64,000 nt of DNA, from positions 1,364,001-1,428,000 of the forward strand of contig NZ_CP080376.1 in assembly GCF_019443405.1 (NCBI RefSeq), in the 5' to 3' direction. The notes beneath the pieces are model-generated. The model worked only from the letters and a program-made list of their open reading frames with translations, made no database searches and was not told the origin of the DNA. The position numbers and the translations under genes are program-made. The stretch comes from Brevundimonas sp. PAMC22021. GTDB lineage: Bacteria > Pseudomonadota > Alphaproteobacteria > Caulobacterales > Caulobacteraceae. Below are positions 8,974 to 19,004 of this stretch, piece by piece. Position 1 is the first letter of the stretch, and each line of letters opens with the position of its first letter.

Positions 8974-11232
8974 ATGTCGAACTTCAAGCTTACTCTTCTG
9001 GTCGGGGTTGCTCTGGTTGCGCCCGCCAGTGCTGTCGTCGCCCAGTCGCAGCCCGCGCCGACGCCGCCGCCCGCCACGCCCCAACAACCCGCTCCATCAC
9101 CCGCCGAACCGCCTGTCGCTCAGGACGACGATGCCCCCGCGACCGTCGGGGACGTGGTCGTCGTGGGTCAGGCCAATGAGGTGCGCACCTCCATCGACTC
9201 CGTCAGCTACAGCCTGGCCAACGACCTGCAGGCGACCACCGGAAGTCTGGCCGACGCCCTGCGCAACGTGCCCTCGGTGGATGTGGACCCGCAGGGCGCC
9301 GTCAGCCTGCGGGGCGATTCCAACGTGACGATCCTGGTCGATGGACGACCTTCGGGGGTCTTGTCCGGCGAAGGACGGGCGCAGGCCCTGCTGCAGCTGC
9401 CGGCCGACCGATACGCGCGCATCGAGGTCATGACCAATCCGTCGGCGGCCTACAGCCCGGAAGGCTCCGGCGGCGTCATCAACCTGATCACCAAGCCCAC
9501 GGCGCCCAAGGCGGGATCGACCTCGACCGGCTCGGTCCGCGCCAACGTCGGCGACGGCGGTCGCTGGAACGTGGGTGTCAGCGGGTCGCGCCAGGATGGG
9601 CCGCTGACCCTGTCCGGCGACCTCAGCTATCGCGCGGATCCGATCGGCATCGAGTTTCTGCGTCAGCGAGAGCGGCTGGATCCCGCCACCGGCGCTCTGA
9701 TCAGCAGCACCGACGTGGTCCAGCAGATCGACCAGGACCAGAACGGCGGCGTCGGTCGGCTGACGGCGGAGTATCGTCTCACGGACAAGACGCAGCTGAC
9801 GGCCGAGGTGCGAGGCAACCTGATCGACGGCGACGGCTATGTGGACGGGCTGTTCGAAACCCGCGACGCCGGCGGCGCTCTGGTGAACGCCTATGATCGC
9901 AGCGGCGACTCCAGCTTCAACTTCTCGAACGTCGGCGCCACGGCGCGTGTCGTGCATCGCTTCGACGACGCCGGGCACGAATGGTCCAACGAGCTGAGGT
10001 TCGATCGGAACGACAACGAAACCTCGTCGCTGGCCGCGACGGACTTCATCATCCCGGAGGCGGCCGACCTCTTCGAGATCAACGAGATCGAAGGCCGCCA
10101 GACCACCCTGGGCTTCACCAGCGCCTATGTCCGACCGACGGCGGACGGCGGGCGCATTCGCGCCGGCTATGAATTGACCGACCTGCAGCCCGAGCAGAAC
10201 AGCGTGTTCCGGCGCGGCGCGTCAGAGACCGCCGCAGGCATCGTGCCGGAACTCAGCAACCGGTTCGAAGCCCGCCAGACCGTTCACGCCCTTTACGGCA
10301 CCTGGGAGCGTCCGCTGAGCCCCAAGCTGTCGGCGCAGGGCGGCCTGCGGCTGGAGCAGGCAGAGATCGAGATCGACGACCTGACCAACGGCGTCTCGGC
10401 AGACCAGGACTATCTGCGGCTCTATCCGACCGCACATCTGCAGTATCAACTGTCGGAGGCCCAGACTCTGCGCGCCAGCTACTCGCGGCGTATCCAGCGT
10501 CCGCAACCGCAGCAGCTGAACCCCTTTGTCTTCTACCAGGACCCCTTGAACCGGCGCTCCGGCAATCCCGATCTGGAACCGCAGGAAACGGATTCCTTCG
10601 AGGCCATGTGGCAGCTGCGGCAGGGCCAGACCTTTTATCAGGCGACCGCCTATCTGCGCGACACCGACGGCGCCTTCACCGATGTGGCGACCGACATCGG
10701 CGGCGGCGTGCTGCTGACCCGGCCCGAGAACCTGGGATCACGCCGCGATACAGGGATCGAGGTGACCGCCAATGGCCGCCTGCATCCGACCCTGCGCTAC
10801 AACGCCAGCGTCAACCTGTTCCAGCAGGAAATCGACGCCGCCGGCATTCCGGGCGGAGAGGATCGCGATGGGACCTTCGCCTCCGGCCGCCTCAGCCTCA
10901 ACTGGCAGCCGACGCCTGACGATTTCGTCCAGCTGTCGGGCTTCTGGCAGGGCGAGCAGCTGCTGGCGCAAGGCACGCGCGAGGCCGGCGGCATGCTGAA
11001 CCTCGGCTATCGCCGCAAGCTGAGCGAGAGCCTGTCGTTCCAGTTCACCGGGCGCGACATCCTGAGCAGCTTCAACAGCGCCACGGTGTTCGAGACGCCG
11101 CTGTTCCGCGAACGCTCCGAGCAGAACATCCGCCTGCGGGCCTTCTATGTCGGTCTGACCTGGACCCTCGGCTCCGGTCCGCGCCGCCAGCCCGAGCAGT
11201 TCGACTTCTCCGGACCGCAGTCGGGCGGCTGA
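8974..11232 (+). CDS. TonB-dependent receptor, outer-membrane beta-barrel type
   Basis: 752 residues. A signal peptide ends near AVVAQ, then a Pro-rich linker (about 27-50) and a TonB-box-like segment (VGDVVVVGQ). The plug has SLADALRNVPSVDVDPQG, LRGDSNVTILVDGRPSG and GSGGVINLITKP; the rest is a beta-barrel of the kind annotated as outer membrane beta-barrel family 3. It imports an unknown substrate across the outer membrane using TonB energy. It is divergent from the OprP-like porin with the tandem repeat between them, which suggests a common regulator. No substrate-processing enzyme is adjacent, so the ligand cannot be guessed. Confidence 0.92.
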   Translation: MSNFKLTLLVGVALVAPASAVVAQSQPAPTPPPATPQQPAPSPAEPPVAQDDDAPATVGDVVVVGQANEVRTSIDSVSYSLANDLQATTGSLADALRNVPSVDVDPQGAVSLRGDSNVTILVDGRPSGVLSGEGRAQALLQLPADRYARIEVMTNPSAAYSPEGSGGVINLITKPTAPKAGSTSTGSVRANVGDGGRWNVGVSGSRQDGPLTLSGDLSYRADPIGIEFLRQRERLDPATGALISSTDVVQQIDQDQNGGVGRLTAEYRLTDKTQLTAEVRGNLIDGDGYVDGLFETRDAGGALVNAYDRSGDSSFNFSNVGATARVVHRFDDAGHEWSNELRFDRNDNETSSLAATDFIIPEAADLFEINEIEGRQTTLGFTSAYVRPTADGGRIRAGYELTDLQPEQNSVFRRGASETAAGIVPELSNRFEARQTVHALYGTWERPLSPKLSAQGGLRLEQAEIEIDDLTNGVSADQDYLRLYPTAHLQYQLSEAQTLRASYSRRIQRPQPQQLNPFVFYQDPLNRRSGNPDLEPQETDSFEAMWQLRQGQTFYQATAYLRDTDGAFTDVATDIGGGVLLTRPENLGSRRDTGIEVTANGRLHPTLRYNASVNLFQQEIDAAGIPGGEDRDGTFASGRLSLNWQPTPDDFVQLSGFWQGEQLLAQGTREAGGMLNLGYRRKLSESLSFQFTGRDILSSFNSATVFETPLFRERSEQNIRLRAFYVGLTWTLGSGPRRQPEQFDFSGPQSGG

Positions 11233-11373
11233 TCCTCGCCCGCCTGCTTCCAAAGACATGCGGCATCCCTCCCGCCGGGGACGACCAAGGCTCGGCCGGA
11301 GCACACCCGCCGGCGTGACGGCGCCAATCAGTAGCATCGGCGCCCTGTCGAGGAAGACTTGTCTTGGGGCAAG

Positions 11374-11465
11374 TGGCGGAGACGGAGGGATTCGAACCCT
11401 CGGTACCCCTTACAGGGTACGACGATTTAGCAAACCGTTGCCTTCAGCCACTCGGCCACGTCTCC
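11374..11465 (-). tRNA. tRNA-Ser (anticodon GCT)
   Basis: On the minus strand a 92-nt serine-type tRNA runs from GGAGACG to CTCC-G-CCA. The acceptor arms pair (GGAGACG / CGTCTCC), the anticodon stem is ACGGT/ATCGT with loop TTGCTAA, giving anticodon GCT, and there is a long variable arm (GTACCCTGTAAGGGGTAC) as expected for Ser. The CCA is genome-encoded (11374-11376). Confidence 0.97.
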
Positions 11466-11475
11466 AGCGGCTGCG

Positions 11476-11504
11476 TCGATAGCGGGTCGCGGGCGGGTGC
11501 GCAA
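11476..11504 (-). promoter_or_regulatory. Sigma-70-like promoter of tRNA-Ser
   Basis: On the minus strand TTGCGC (-35) and TATCGA (-10) are separated by 17 bp and end 10 bp before the tRNA 5' end. The remainder of the interval up to the next gene at 11610 shows nothing else. Confidence 0.55.
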
Positions 11505-11609
11505 TCCCGTAGCGCATCGTGGGCGACGGATGCGCTGCGACCCCCGCGTTAACGGGAAAGAGAGGCGCGCGCGGCAGGGTGGCGCCCCTGCCCTGCCTTG
11601 CGGACCCGC

Positions 11610-13088
11610 ATGCCCGATTGCGCCCTGCCCCTCGACGACGCTGACGCCGCCAGCCCATTCGACGCCGCCGGTACGCCCCGGCGTGGGCCGTTCCGGCCGG
11701 AAGTCTGGCTGAATGCGCGCCAACGGTCCGGCGTCCGGCTGGCGCCGCATGCGTTTCGCGCAGTCGACGTCCTGGCCGTGGTCGCCACGGCGGCGGTCGC
11801 GCTGTCGCATGGACGATCGGACCGGATCGCGGACTTGGCCCCGGTGATCCTGGGCGTTGTCGTCTTCATCACCACGACGCCCTCGCTCGGCGGCTATCGT
11901 TTCGGTCGAACGGGCGGGGTTCTGGTTCACCTCGGGCCCTTGTTGATGGGTTGGTTCCTGGCGGCCGGTTCCGCCCTCGCCGTGGCGACGCTGCTGGGGC
12001 GCGGCATGGAGGCGGCGCAGATCTGGGCCTGGTCGGGCGCGCTCATCCTTTGTCTGCTTCATGGGCTGTGGACCGTCATGGTTCTGCGCTGGAGCCATCA
12101 GGGTGTGCTCAGGCCCAACGTCGTGGTGGTGGGCGCGACCCGCTATGCCGAGGCCCTAATCCTCAGCGCGATCGAGCGACGCGACATCAATGTGCTGGGC
12201 GTGTTCGACGACCGTCTGGCCCGGTCGCCCGACAGCCTGGCGGGCGTGCCGGTGCTGGGCGACGCCGAGGCCCTGATCGCCCACCGGATCACGCCCTACG
12301 TCGATCACATCGTCCTGGCCATCGACCCGCAGGCGGGGGTCCGCGCTCGCGAGCTGACCCGCCGGCTCGAAACCCTGCCCAATCCCGTCACCGTGCTGGT
12401 GGACGACAGCGGTCGCGACGCCGCCCTGGACCGGCTGGCGCGGGCGCCTCTGGCCTCGCTGACCCAGGCCGGCAACGACGCTCGCCGCGCCTTCGCCAAG
12501 CGGATGCTGGACCTGATTCTGGGCGTTCCGGCCCTGCTGCTCGCCGCGCCCGTCATGGCGCTGATCGCGCTGGCCATCCGGCTGGACAGCCGCGGTCCCG
12601 TCTTCTTTCGCCAGCGCCGCCACGGCTTCAACCAGGAAGAGATCGTGGTGTGGAAGTTCCGCTCGATGCGCCAAGAGGCGGCGGACGCCACCGCCAGCCG
12701 TCAGGTCACGGCGGGCGACGACCGGGTCACGCGCGTCGGCCGCTTCATCCGCGCGACCAGCCTGGATGAACTGCCGCAGATCTTCAACGTCCTGTCGGGC
12801 GAGATGTCGCTGGTCGGCCCCCGCCCCCACGCCATCGGCATGAAGACCGGCGACACCGAATCCGCCCGACTTGTCGCCGACTACGCCCACCGCCACCGGA
12901 TCAAGCCGGGCATGACCGGTTGGGCCGCGATCCAGGGTTCGCGCGGCCCCCTGCACAGCGAGGCGGACGTGCGCCGTCGGGTGCAGTTGGACATCGACTA
13001 TGTGGAGCGTCATTCGGTCTGGCTGGACCTGTGGATTCTGCTGGTCACCGTGCCGGTGCTGCTGGGCGACCGGGCGGCGGTGCGATGA
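11610..13088 (+). CDS. Polyprenyl-phosphate sugar-1-phosphate transferase (exopolysaccharide initiation)
   Basis: 492 residues from the ATG at 11610 (a TTG at 11598 is possible). The N-terminal half has about four membrane segments and a nucleotide-binding-like fold ([17 protein letters not shown]). The C-terminal half is a bacterial sugar transferase domain with [37 protein letters not shown] and the signature LVGPRPHA. These enzymes move a hexose-1-phosphate from a UDP-sugar to undecaprenyl phosphate at the inner membrane, the first step of exopolysaccharide assembly. It heads a four-gene operon with overlapping starts (ATGA at 13085). Which sugar is used cannot be read from sequence. Confidence 0.93.
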   Translation: MPDCALPLDDADAASPFDAAGTPRRGPFRPEVWLNARQRSGVRLAPHAFRAVDVLAVVATAAVALSHGRSDRIADLAPVILGVVVFITTTPSLGGYRFGRTGGVLVHLGPLLMGWFLAAGSALAVATLLGRGMEAAQIWAWSGALILCLLHGLWTVMVLRWSHQGVLRPNVVVVGATRYAEALILSAIERRDINVLGVFDDRLARSPDSLAGVPVLGDAEALIAHRITPYVDHIVLAIDPQAGVRARELTRRLETLPNPVTVLVDDSGRDAALDRLARAPLASLTQAGNDARRAFAKRMLDLILGVPALLLAAPVMALIALAIRLDSRGPVFFRQRRHGFNQEEIVVWKFRSMRQEAADATASRQVTAGDDRVTRVGRFIRATSLDELPQIFNVLSGEMSLVGPRPHAIGMKTGDTESARLVADYAHRHRIKPGMTGWAAIQGSRGPLHSEADVRRRVQLDIDYVERHSVWLDLWILLVTVPVLLGDRAAVR

Positions 13089-14554
13089 GCGCGGGCAAGG
13101 ACGGCCGCATGTTCTGGCGCGGCGTGTGGGGCTATCTGCCCGCCAACATCGTGCAGGGCGTTGTCGGTTTCGCGACCATTGTCGTCTTCACCCGCCTGCT
13201 CAGCGCCGAGGACTTCGGCCACTATGCGCTGGCCTTTTCGATCACCAGCCTGTTGCACATCCTGGCCTTCACCTGGCTGGAGGCCGCCATGGCGCGCTTC
13301 TGGGCCGGGGAGCAGACGCCGGACGGCCTCGCCAGCCATTTCGCCAGTCTTTACCGCACCGCCTTTCTGGTGATCGCCGTGTTCGTTCCTGTCGCGGCCC
13401 TGGGCGTCTGGATGTGGCCGGCCAGCCTGCCCTTCAAGCTGGCGGTCGCCGCAGGGCTGGCCGGCGCGCCGCTGCGGTGCCTGGCCAAGCTGGCGCAGGA
13501 ACGGTTTCGCGCCGCCGGCGAGGTCTCAAAGGCCGCACGCGTCGATATGGGCGTGGCGATCGTCGGCTTTGGCGTTGGCGCGGCGTTCGCGCTGGCCGGC
13601 GCGGGCGCGGCGTCTCCGCTGCTGGGGCTGCTGGTCGCGCCGCTGTTCGCCCTGCCCTTCGTCCTGCCGGGCGAGCTGCGTCAGGCGCGACGCGGCGTGG
13701 TCGATCATGCCCGACTGAAGGCCTATGCCGCCTATGGCTATCCGGTGGCGGCGTCGCTGACGCTGGCTCTGGTGCTGGCCTCGACCGACCGCTTCCTGCT
13801 GGCGGCCTTCATGGATGCGGCGGCGGTCGGCGCCTATCACGCCAGCTATTCGCTGGCCAACCGGACGCTGGACGTGATGTTCATCTGGCTGGGGGCGGCG
13901 GGCGCGCCGGCCATGGTCATGGCGCTGGAGCGCGGCGGACGCGAGGCGCTCAGACGGTCGGCGCTGGAGCAGGCGTCGATGCTGGTGCTGATCACCCTGC
14001 CGGCCGCCGTCGGCCTGGCCCTTGTCGCCCGTCCTATGGCCGAGCTGATGATCGGGGAGGACCTGCGCGCCGCCGCCGTGATCGTCACGCCCTGGATCGC
14101 GCTGTCGGCGTTTCTGTCCGGCATGATCGCCTACTACTTCGGCTTCGGCTTCACCTTGGGCAAGCGGACGGAACTGCTGCTGGCGACCACGGCCATCCCC
14201 GCCGCGACGAACGTGGTGCTGAACCTCGTCCTGATCCCCCGCTTCGGCCTTGTGGGCGCGGCCTGGGCCACCGCCGGCAGCTTCGCCATAGGTCTTGTCG
14301 CCTGCATCCTGCTCAGCCGGCGCGCCATCCCCCTGCCCGTGCCGTGGGCAACCCTGGCGAGATGCGGCGTAGCGGCCGGCGCCATGGCTCTGGCCGTGTG
14401 GCCCCTGCCCCCGCTCGGCGGGCTGTTGGAGCTCGCTCTGGATGCGAGCGTCGGCGCTGTGATCTACGCCTGCGTCGCGCTTGCGCTGAACGCCGCCGGC
14501 GTGCGCGACGTCGCGCTGCGCCTGCTGGCCCAACGTCGTGGCGCGCCGGCATGA
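13085..14554 (+). CDS. Polysaccharide flippase (Wzx-like)
   Basis: 489 residues, with about twelve hydrophobic segments from residue 15 (LPANIVQGVVGFATIVVFTR) onward, the fold of the polysaccharide transport (MVF/MATE-related) family. Such proteins flip lipid-linked oligosaccharide units across the inner membrane. The start at 13085 overlaps the upstream stop (ATGA), which fits translational coupling, and its own stop overlaps the next gene by four bases. A polymerase (Wzy) was not found within the window, so it may be encoded elsewhere. Confidence 0.9.
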   Translation: MSAGKDGRMFWRGVWGYLPANIVQGVVGFATIVVFTRLLSAEDFGHYALAFSITSLLHILAFTWLEAAMARFWAGEQTPDGLASHFASLYRTAFLVIAVFVPVAALGVWMWPASLPFKLAVAAGLAGAPLRCLAKLAQERFRAAGEVSKAARVDMGVAIVGFGVGAAFALAGAGAASPLLGLLVAPLFALPFVLPGELRQARRGVVDHARLKAYAAYGYPVAASLTLALVLASTDRFLLAAFMDAAAVGAYHASYSLANRTLDVMFIWLGAAGAPAMVMALERGGREALRRSALEQASMLVLITLPAAVGLALVARPMAELMIGEDLRAAAVIVTPWIALSAFLSGMIAYYFGFGFTLGKRTELLLATTAIPAATNVVLNLVLIPRFGLVGAAWATAGSFAIGLVACILLSRRAIPLPVPWATLARCGVAAGAMALAVWPLPPLGGLLELALDASVGAVIYACVALALNAAGVRDVALRLLAQRRGAPA

Positions 14555-15486
14555 CCGCGCCTTGTGTCCACGACAACGCGGCCTTCGCTTCCGCCACGCC
14601 GGTTGTCTCGGTGCTGATTCCGTTCCTGCGTGACGATCCGTCCGCCTTGCTGGAACAGCTGGCGGCGGAGGCTGAAGGGCTAAACGGCGCGGTCGAGGTC
14701 ATCGTCATGGACGACGGCACCGGCGATGAGGCGCTCACGCAGCGTCTGCAAGGCTTGATCAATGGCCTTCCGCTGCCGATCCGCCTCATCAGCCTGCCGA
14801 TCAACGAAGGGCGCGCTCGCGGGCGAAACCGCCTGACCACCAACGCGCGCGCGGGCACATTCCTGTTCCTTGACAGCGACATGCAGCCGGACTCTGACGC
14901 CTTTCTTCAGGACTGGGCAACGCTCGCTCGTGACAGCGCGCCGGCCGTCGCTTTTGGCGGCTTTTCGCTGGACGCCGCGCCGCGTGATCCGCGCTTCGCC
15001 GTGCACCGCGCCCTTTCGCTGCAATCCGAGTGCGTGCCTGCCGCCGAGCGATCGAAGCAGCCGGAGAAATACGTCTACACCTCCAACCTCCTCGTCCGGC
15101 GCGACGTGTTCGAGGCCGAACGCTTCGATCCCGGCTTCACCGGCTGGGGCTGGGAAGACGTCGAATGGGCCATGCGGGTGTCGCGCCGCTTTCCCATCGT
15201 TCACGTCGACAATCCGGCCACGCACATGGGTCTGGACACAGTGGACGCCCTTGCACGCAAGTTCGAACAGGGCGCGCCCAACTTCGCCCGCGTCGTCGCC
15301 CTGCACCCCCAGTTGGCCACCGCCTACCCCAGCTACAAGGCGGCGCGCCTGATCCGAAAGCTGCCGGTGCGAAGTCTGCTACGCGCCGGGCTCAAGACCA
15401 TAGCGAAGGCGCCGCTTTGGCCTGTCGCGATGCGCGCCTTCGCGCTGCGCCTCTATCGCACAGCCCTCTACGCCGAGGCGATCTGA
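14551..15486 (+). CDS. Family 2 glycosyltransferase
   Basis: 311 residues, GT-A fold. The N-terminal strand VVSVLIPFLRDDP is followed by VIVMDDGTGDEA and the metal-binding DSDMQPD (DxD-type). A later EDVEWAMRV matches the acceptor-site ED motif of GT2 enzymes. It has no clear membrane segments, so it acts at the cytoplasmic face of the inner membrane, adding a sugar to the lipid-linked intermediate made by the operon. The ATG overlaps the flippase stop by four bases. Donor and acceptor are unknown. Confidence 0.9.
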   Translation: MTAPCVHDNAAFASATPVVSVLIPFLRDDPSALLEQLAAEAEGLNGAVEVIVMDDGTGDEALTQRLQGLINGLPLPIRLISLPINEGRARGRNRLTTNARAGTFLFLDSDMQPDSDAFLQDWATLARDSAPAVAFGGFSLDAAPRDPRFAVHRALSLQSECVPAAERSKQPEKYVYTSNLLVRRDVFEAERFDPGFTGWGWEDVEWAMRVSRRFPIVHVDNPATHMGLDTVDALARKFEQGAPNFARVVALHPQLATAYPSYKAARLIRKLPVRSLLRAGLKTIAKAPLWPVAMRAFALRLYRTALYAEAI

Positions 15487-16436
15487 TGGGCGACGTCGCC
15501 GTCATTGTTCCCACGCTCAGACGGCCGGAGAGCCTCGCGAGGGCCTTGCGCTCCCTGTTTGTCCAGACTGGCGTCGAAGACCGATTGGCCACCATCGTTG
15601 TCGCCGACAACGATCCCGAAGGCTCGGCCGCCGAGGTTGTGGAGCGTCTTCGACCTTCCGCGCCCGCCCCCCTCGTCTACGTCCATGCGCCCCTGCCCGG
15701 CGTGGCGACCGCGCGAAACGCCGGCCTGGCGGCGACCGAGGCGCCGCTGATCGCATTTCTCGACGACGACGAGGCGGCCTCTCCCGGCTGGCTTTCGGCG
15801 CTGCTCAGCAGTCTTCAAACGACGGGCGCCGACGTTGTCTTTGGCCCGATCCGGGGGCGTGTGCCCGAGGACGCCGGCTGGGCCAAACCTTACCTAGAGC
15901 GGTTCTTCGGGCGAGACGGTCCTGCGACAACCACCCTGATTGAGGAACCGTACGGCTGCGGCAACTCGCTGATGCTTCGCTCGGTCGCCCTGCCCGGCCC
16001 CGCGCCGTTCGACACGGCCATGGACCAGTCAGGCGGCGAGGACGACGTGCTGTTCGCCGGCGTTCGCGCACGGGGCGGTCGCTTCGGCTGGGCCTCCGGC
16101 GCCTGGGTCGACGAATATGCGCCGCCGCACCGCGCCACCCTGCGCTACGCCCTGACCCGAGCCTTTGCCTATGGCCAGAGCCCAAGCCAGGCCGCCGCGG
16201 CACGCCGCGATTGGCTGGGCGTTGTCAGGTGGATGGCCGTGGGCGCGGTGCAGACCGCCGTGCGTGGCCTCAAGCTGCTGCCGCTGTGGATCGCGCGCAG
16301 CCCACGCCGAGCCGAGACAATGGACGGCGTGGCGCGCGGTCTGGGCAAGGTCTTCTGGACCAAACGCTTCGAGCCCCGCCTCTACGGCGCCGCCATGCTG
16401 AAGGCGGCGCCCGGCGTCGATCAGCCCAGCGCCTGA
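15486..16436 (+). CDS. Family 2 glycosyltransferase
   Basis: 316 residues. GT2 features are VAVIVPTLRRPESLARAL at the N-terminus, VVADNDPEG, the DxD-type FLDDDEAASPGW and a later GGEDDVLFAG. Start and stop with the upstream gene share one base (TGATG), so it belongs to the same operon. A C-terminal hydrophobic stretch (WMAVGAVQTAVRGLKLL) may bind the membrane. Its last 16 bp overlap the 3' end of the convergent cystathionine enzyme gene. The two glycosyltransferases together suggest a repeat unit of at least three sugars, which is inference. Confidence 0.9.
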   Translation: MGDVAVIVPTLRRPESLARALRSLFVQTGVEDRLATIVVADNDPEGSAAEVVERLRPSAPAPLVYVHAPLPGVATARNAGLAATEAPLIAFLDDDEAASPGWLSALLSSLQTTGADVVFGPIRGRVPEDAGWAKPYLERFFGRDGPATTTLIEEPYGCGNSLMLRSVALPGPAPFDTAMDQSGGEDDVLFAGVRARGGRFGWASGAWVDEYAPPHRATLRYALTRAFAYGQSPSQAAAARRDWLGVVRWMAVGAVQTAVRGLKLLPLWIARSPRRAETMDGVARGLGKVFWTKRFEPRLYGAAMLKAAPGVDQPSA

Positions 16437-17584
16437 TCGAGGTCGCCGATCAGGTCGTCGACATCCTCGACGCCCACGGACAACCGGATCAGACTGTCGG
16501 TGACGCCGCCCGCTTCGCGCACCTCCCTGGGCACCGAGGCGTGGGTCATGATCGCGGGGTGGTTGACCAGGCTTTCCACCCCGCCCAGCGACTCGGCCAG
16601 GGTGAAAACCTGCACCTTCTCCAGGACGCGCCGAGTGCGCTCAAGGTCGCCGTCCAGAACAACGGTCACCATGCCGCCGAAACCGCCGCTCATCTGACGC
16701 GCGGCCAGCTCGTGCTGCGGATGGGCGATCAGGCCGGGATAGATGACCTGGGACACGCCGGCGCGCGTCTCCAGCCAGCGGGCGATCGCAAGCGCGTTGT
16801 CGCAATGCGCCTTCATCCGCAACGCCAGCGTCTTCAGCCCCCGGTTGGCGAGGAACGCATCGAACGGCCCCATCACCCCGCCGACCGAGTTCTGCAGGAA
16901 CTTGATCCGCTGGCCCAGATCGGCGTCGGCGGTGACCAGCACGCCGCCGATGATGTCGGAGTGACCGTTCAGATATTTGGTCGCCGAATGCATGACGATG
17001 TCGGCGCCCAGAGCCAACGGCTGCTGGCAGAAGGGCGTGGCGAAGGTGTTGTCCACCACCAGGATCAGCCCGCGCGCCTTGGCGATCTCGGACAGGGCTA
17101 CGATGTCCGCCAGCTTCATCATCGGATTGGTCGGCGTTTCCACCCACAACATCCGGGTCCTGGGCGTGATCGCGGCCTCTACGGCCTGAACATCGCTCAG
17201 GTCCACATAGGCGAAATCGAGCCCCATCGAGCGCCGGCGCACCCGCTCGAACAGCCGCCACGAGCCGCCATACAGGTCATCGCCCGTGACCACATGGTCG
17301 CCGGCGTCCAGCAGCTCCAGCGCGGTCGATGTCGCCGCCATGCCGGAGGCGAAGCCGAACCCGTGCGCGCCGCCCTCAAGATCAGCGATACAAGCCTCGA
17401 ACGCCTCCCGCGTCGGGTTCTTGCCGCGTGCGTACTCATACCCCTTGTTCACGCCCGGGCTCTCCTGGGCATAGGTCGAGGTCGCATAGATCGGCGTCAT
17501 CACCGCGCCCGTCGTGGGGTCCGGCCGCTGCCCCGCATGGATGGCGCGCGTCGAAAAGCCTTGGCTGTTCTTCTTCCCAAGCAT
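16421..17584 (-). CDS. Cystathionine gamma-lyase/gamma-synthase family PLP enzyme
   Basis: 387 residues, the usual length for the Cys/Met metabolism PLP family. Motifs: STRAIHAGQRPDPTTGAV at the N-terminus, YEYARGKNPTR, GFASGMAATST, VETPTNPMMKL, VVDNTFATP and the PLP lysine K203 in HSATKYLNGHSD. The family includes cystathionine gamma-synthase and gamma-lyase, which cannot be separated safely by eye. The gene lies four bases downstream of a cystathionine beta-synthase, so gamma-lyase (cystathionine to cysteine, reverse transsulfuration) is the better guess. The protein is cytoplasmic and tetrameric in known members. Confidence 0.92.
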   Translation of the reverse strand: MLGKKNSQGFSTRAIHAGQRPDPTTGAVMTPIYATSTYAQESPGVNKGYEYARGKNPTREAFEACIADLEGGAHGFGFASGMAATSTALELLDAGDHVVTGDDLYGGSWRLFERVRRRSMGLDFAYVDLSDVQAVEAAITPRTRMLWVETPTNPMMKLADIVALSEIAKARGLILVVDNTFATPFCQQPLALGADIVMHSATKYLNGHSDIIGGVLVTADADLGQRIKFLQNSVGGVMGPFDAFLANRGLKTLALRMKAHCDNALAIARWLETRAGVSQVIYPGLIAHPQHELAARQMSGGFGGMVTVVLDGDLERTRRVLEKVQVFTLAESLGGVESLVNHPAIMTHASVPREVREAGGVTDSLIRLSVGVEDVDDLIGDLDQALG

Positions 17585-17588
17585 GCGC

Positions 17589-19004
17589 TTACCGGTTCAG
17601 ACTGAGGTGATTGATCAGGTCGGTGCGGGTGATCAGACCGACGAACCGATCGCCGTCCTGCACGATCGCCACCCGGTCGCGATCAAACAGGGGGATCAGG
17701 GCGTCGAGCGGTTCCGACACCTGAACCGTGTCCAGGTCGCGCGTCATGGCCGAGGCCACGGGCTTGGCGAACCGCTCCCGCCGCGTGATCTCGTCGGTGT
17801 TCATGATGTGGACGATGTCGCTTTCGTCCAGGATGCCGACCAGCCGACCCTCGTCGATGATCGGTAGCTGCGACACGTCGGCGCCGCGCATCCGCTTGAA
17901 GGCGGTGTCCAGCGTATCGTCCGGTCCGGCCACCACCACGTCGCCTTTTTCGTACTTGCGCGTGATCAGGTCGGACAAGTCGCCGTGCAGCTCTCGGTCC
18001 GACAGGCCCTGATCGGCCAGCCAGGCGTCATTGTAGACCTTGGACAGATATTTGGCGCCGGTGTCGCAAACAAAGGTGACGCAGGTCTTCGGCTCGGTCT
18101 GCTCGCGGCACCAGCGCAGGGCCGCCGCGATCAGCGTGCCGGATGACGAACCCGCCAGGATGCCTTCCTTCAGCAGCAGTTCGCGCGCGGTGGCGATCGC
18201 CTCGGTGTCCGGGATCGAATAGGCGCTGTCGATCAGGCTCATGTCGGCCGTGTCCGGCACGAAGTTCTGCCCGATGCCCTCGACGGTATAACTGCCTTCC
18301 GGACCGGGCACGCCGTCGTTGACGATGCCGGCCAGGGTCGAGCCGACCGGATCGGCCAGGATGATCTCGGCGTTCGATCCCACGCTCTTCAGGAACCGAG
18401 CCGTGCCGGTGATGGTGCCGCCCGAGCCGATGCCGGCCACCAGAGCGTCGAGCCGGCCTCCGGTCTGCTCCCAGATCTCGGGGCCGGTGGTCTTCACATG
18501 CGCCTCGGCATTGGCGTCATTGGCGAACTGGTTGACGTAGTAGCCGCCAGGGCTTCCCTGAGCCAATCGTTCGGCCATGTCGGTGTAGTATTCGGGGTGC
18601 CCGTGCGGCACATCCGAACGCGTCAGGCGAACATCCGCGCCCATGGCCCTGAGATGCTGGATTTTTTCCTTCGACATCTTGTCCGGGATGACCAGCAGCA
18701 CCTTGTAGCCTCGCGCACGGCCGACCAGCGTCAGGGCCAGCCCCGTATTGCCGGCCGTCGCCTCCACGATGGTCCCGCCGGGCTTCAGAAAGCCCTCGCG
18801 CTCCGCCGCCTCGATCATCTCGACCGCGATGCGATCCTTGATCGATCCGCCGGGATTTTGCGCTTCGAGCTTCAGCAACAGCCGGCACGGCCCTGTGTCC
18901 ATGCGCTTGACCTCGACCATCGGCGTCTTGCCGATCAGATCGAGCGGCGTCGCGACCGGCGCGCTGAGGGTTGGGGCGGCCAGAGTTGAGGCAGGAAAGG
19001 ACAT
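17589..19004 (-). CDS. Cystathionine beta-synthase with CBS domain pair
   Basis: 471 residues from the ATG at 19004, chosen because GGAG lies 7 nt upstream and the fold starts at once (TPLDLIGKTPMVEV). The catalytic domain has the PLP lysine K56 in NPGGSIKDRI, the phosphate-binding GSGGTITGTARF and TAGNTGLALTL. Two CBS motifs follow from about residue 340 (VAGPDDTLDTAF; LIPLFDRDRVAIVQDGD), a regulatory module that binds adenosyl ligands in eukaryotic homologues. It condenses serine (or O-acetylserine) with homocysteine. With the adjacent gamma-lyase-like gene it forms a reverse transsulfuration operon. No SAM-type riboswitch was recognised upstream; a perfect palindrome GGTCCGGACC lies at 19041-19050. 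Confidence 0.9.
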   Translation of the reverse strand: MSFPASTLAAPTLSAPVATPLDLIGKTPMVEVKRMDTGPCRLLLKLEAQNPGGSIKDRIAVEMIEAAEREGFLKPGGTIVEATAGNTGLALTLVGRARGYKVLLVIPDKMSKEKIQHLRAMGADVRLTRSDVPHGHPEYYTDMAERLAQGSPGGYYVNQFANDANAEAHVKTTGPEIWEQTGGRLDALVAGIGSGGTITGTARFLKSVGSNAEIILADPVGSTLAGIVNDGVPGPEGSYTVEGIGQNFVPDTADMSLIDSAYSIPDTEAIATARELLLKEGILAGSSSGTLIAAALRWCREQTEPKTCVTFVCDTGAKYLSKVYNDAWLADQGLSDRELHGDLSDLITRKYEKGDVVVAGPDDTLDTAFKRMRGADVSQLPIIDEGRLVGILDESDIVHIMNTDEITRRERFAKPVASAMTRDLDTVQVSEPLDALIPLFDRDRVAIVQDGDRFVGLITRTDLINHLSLNR

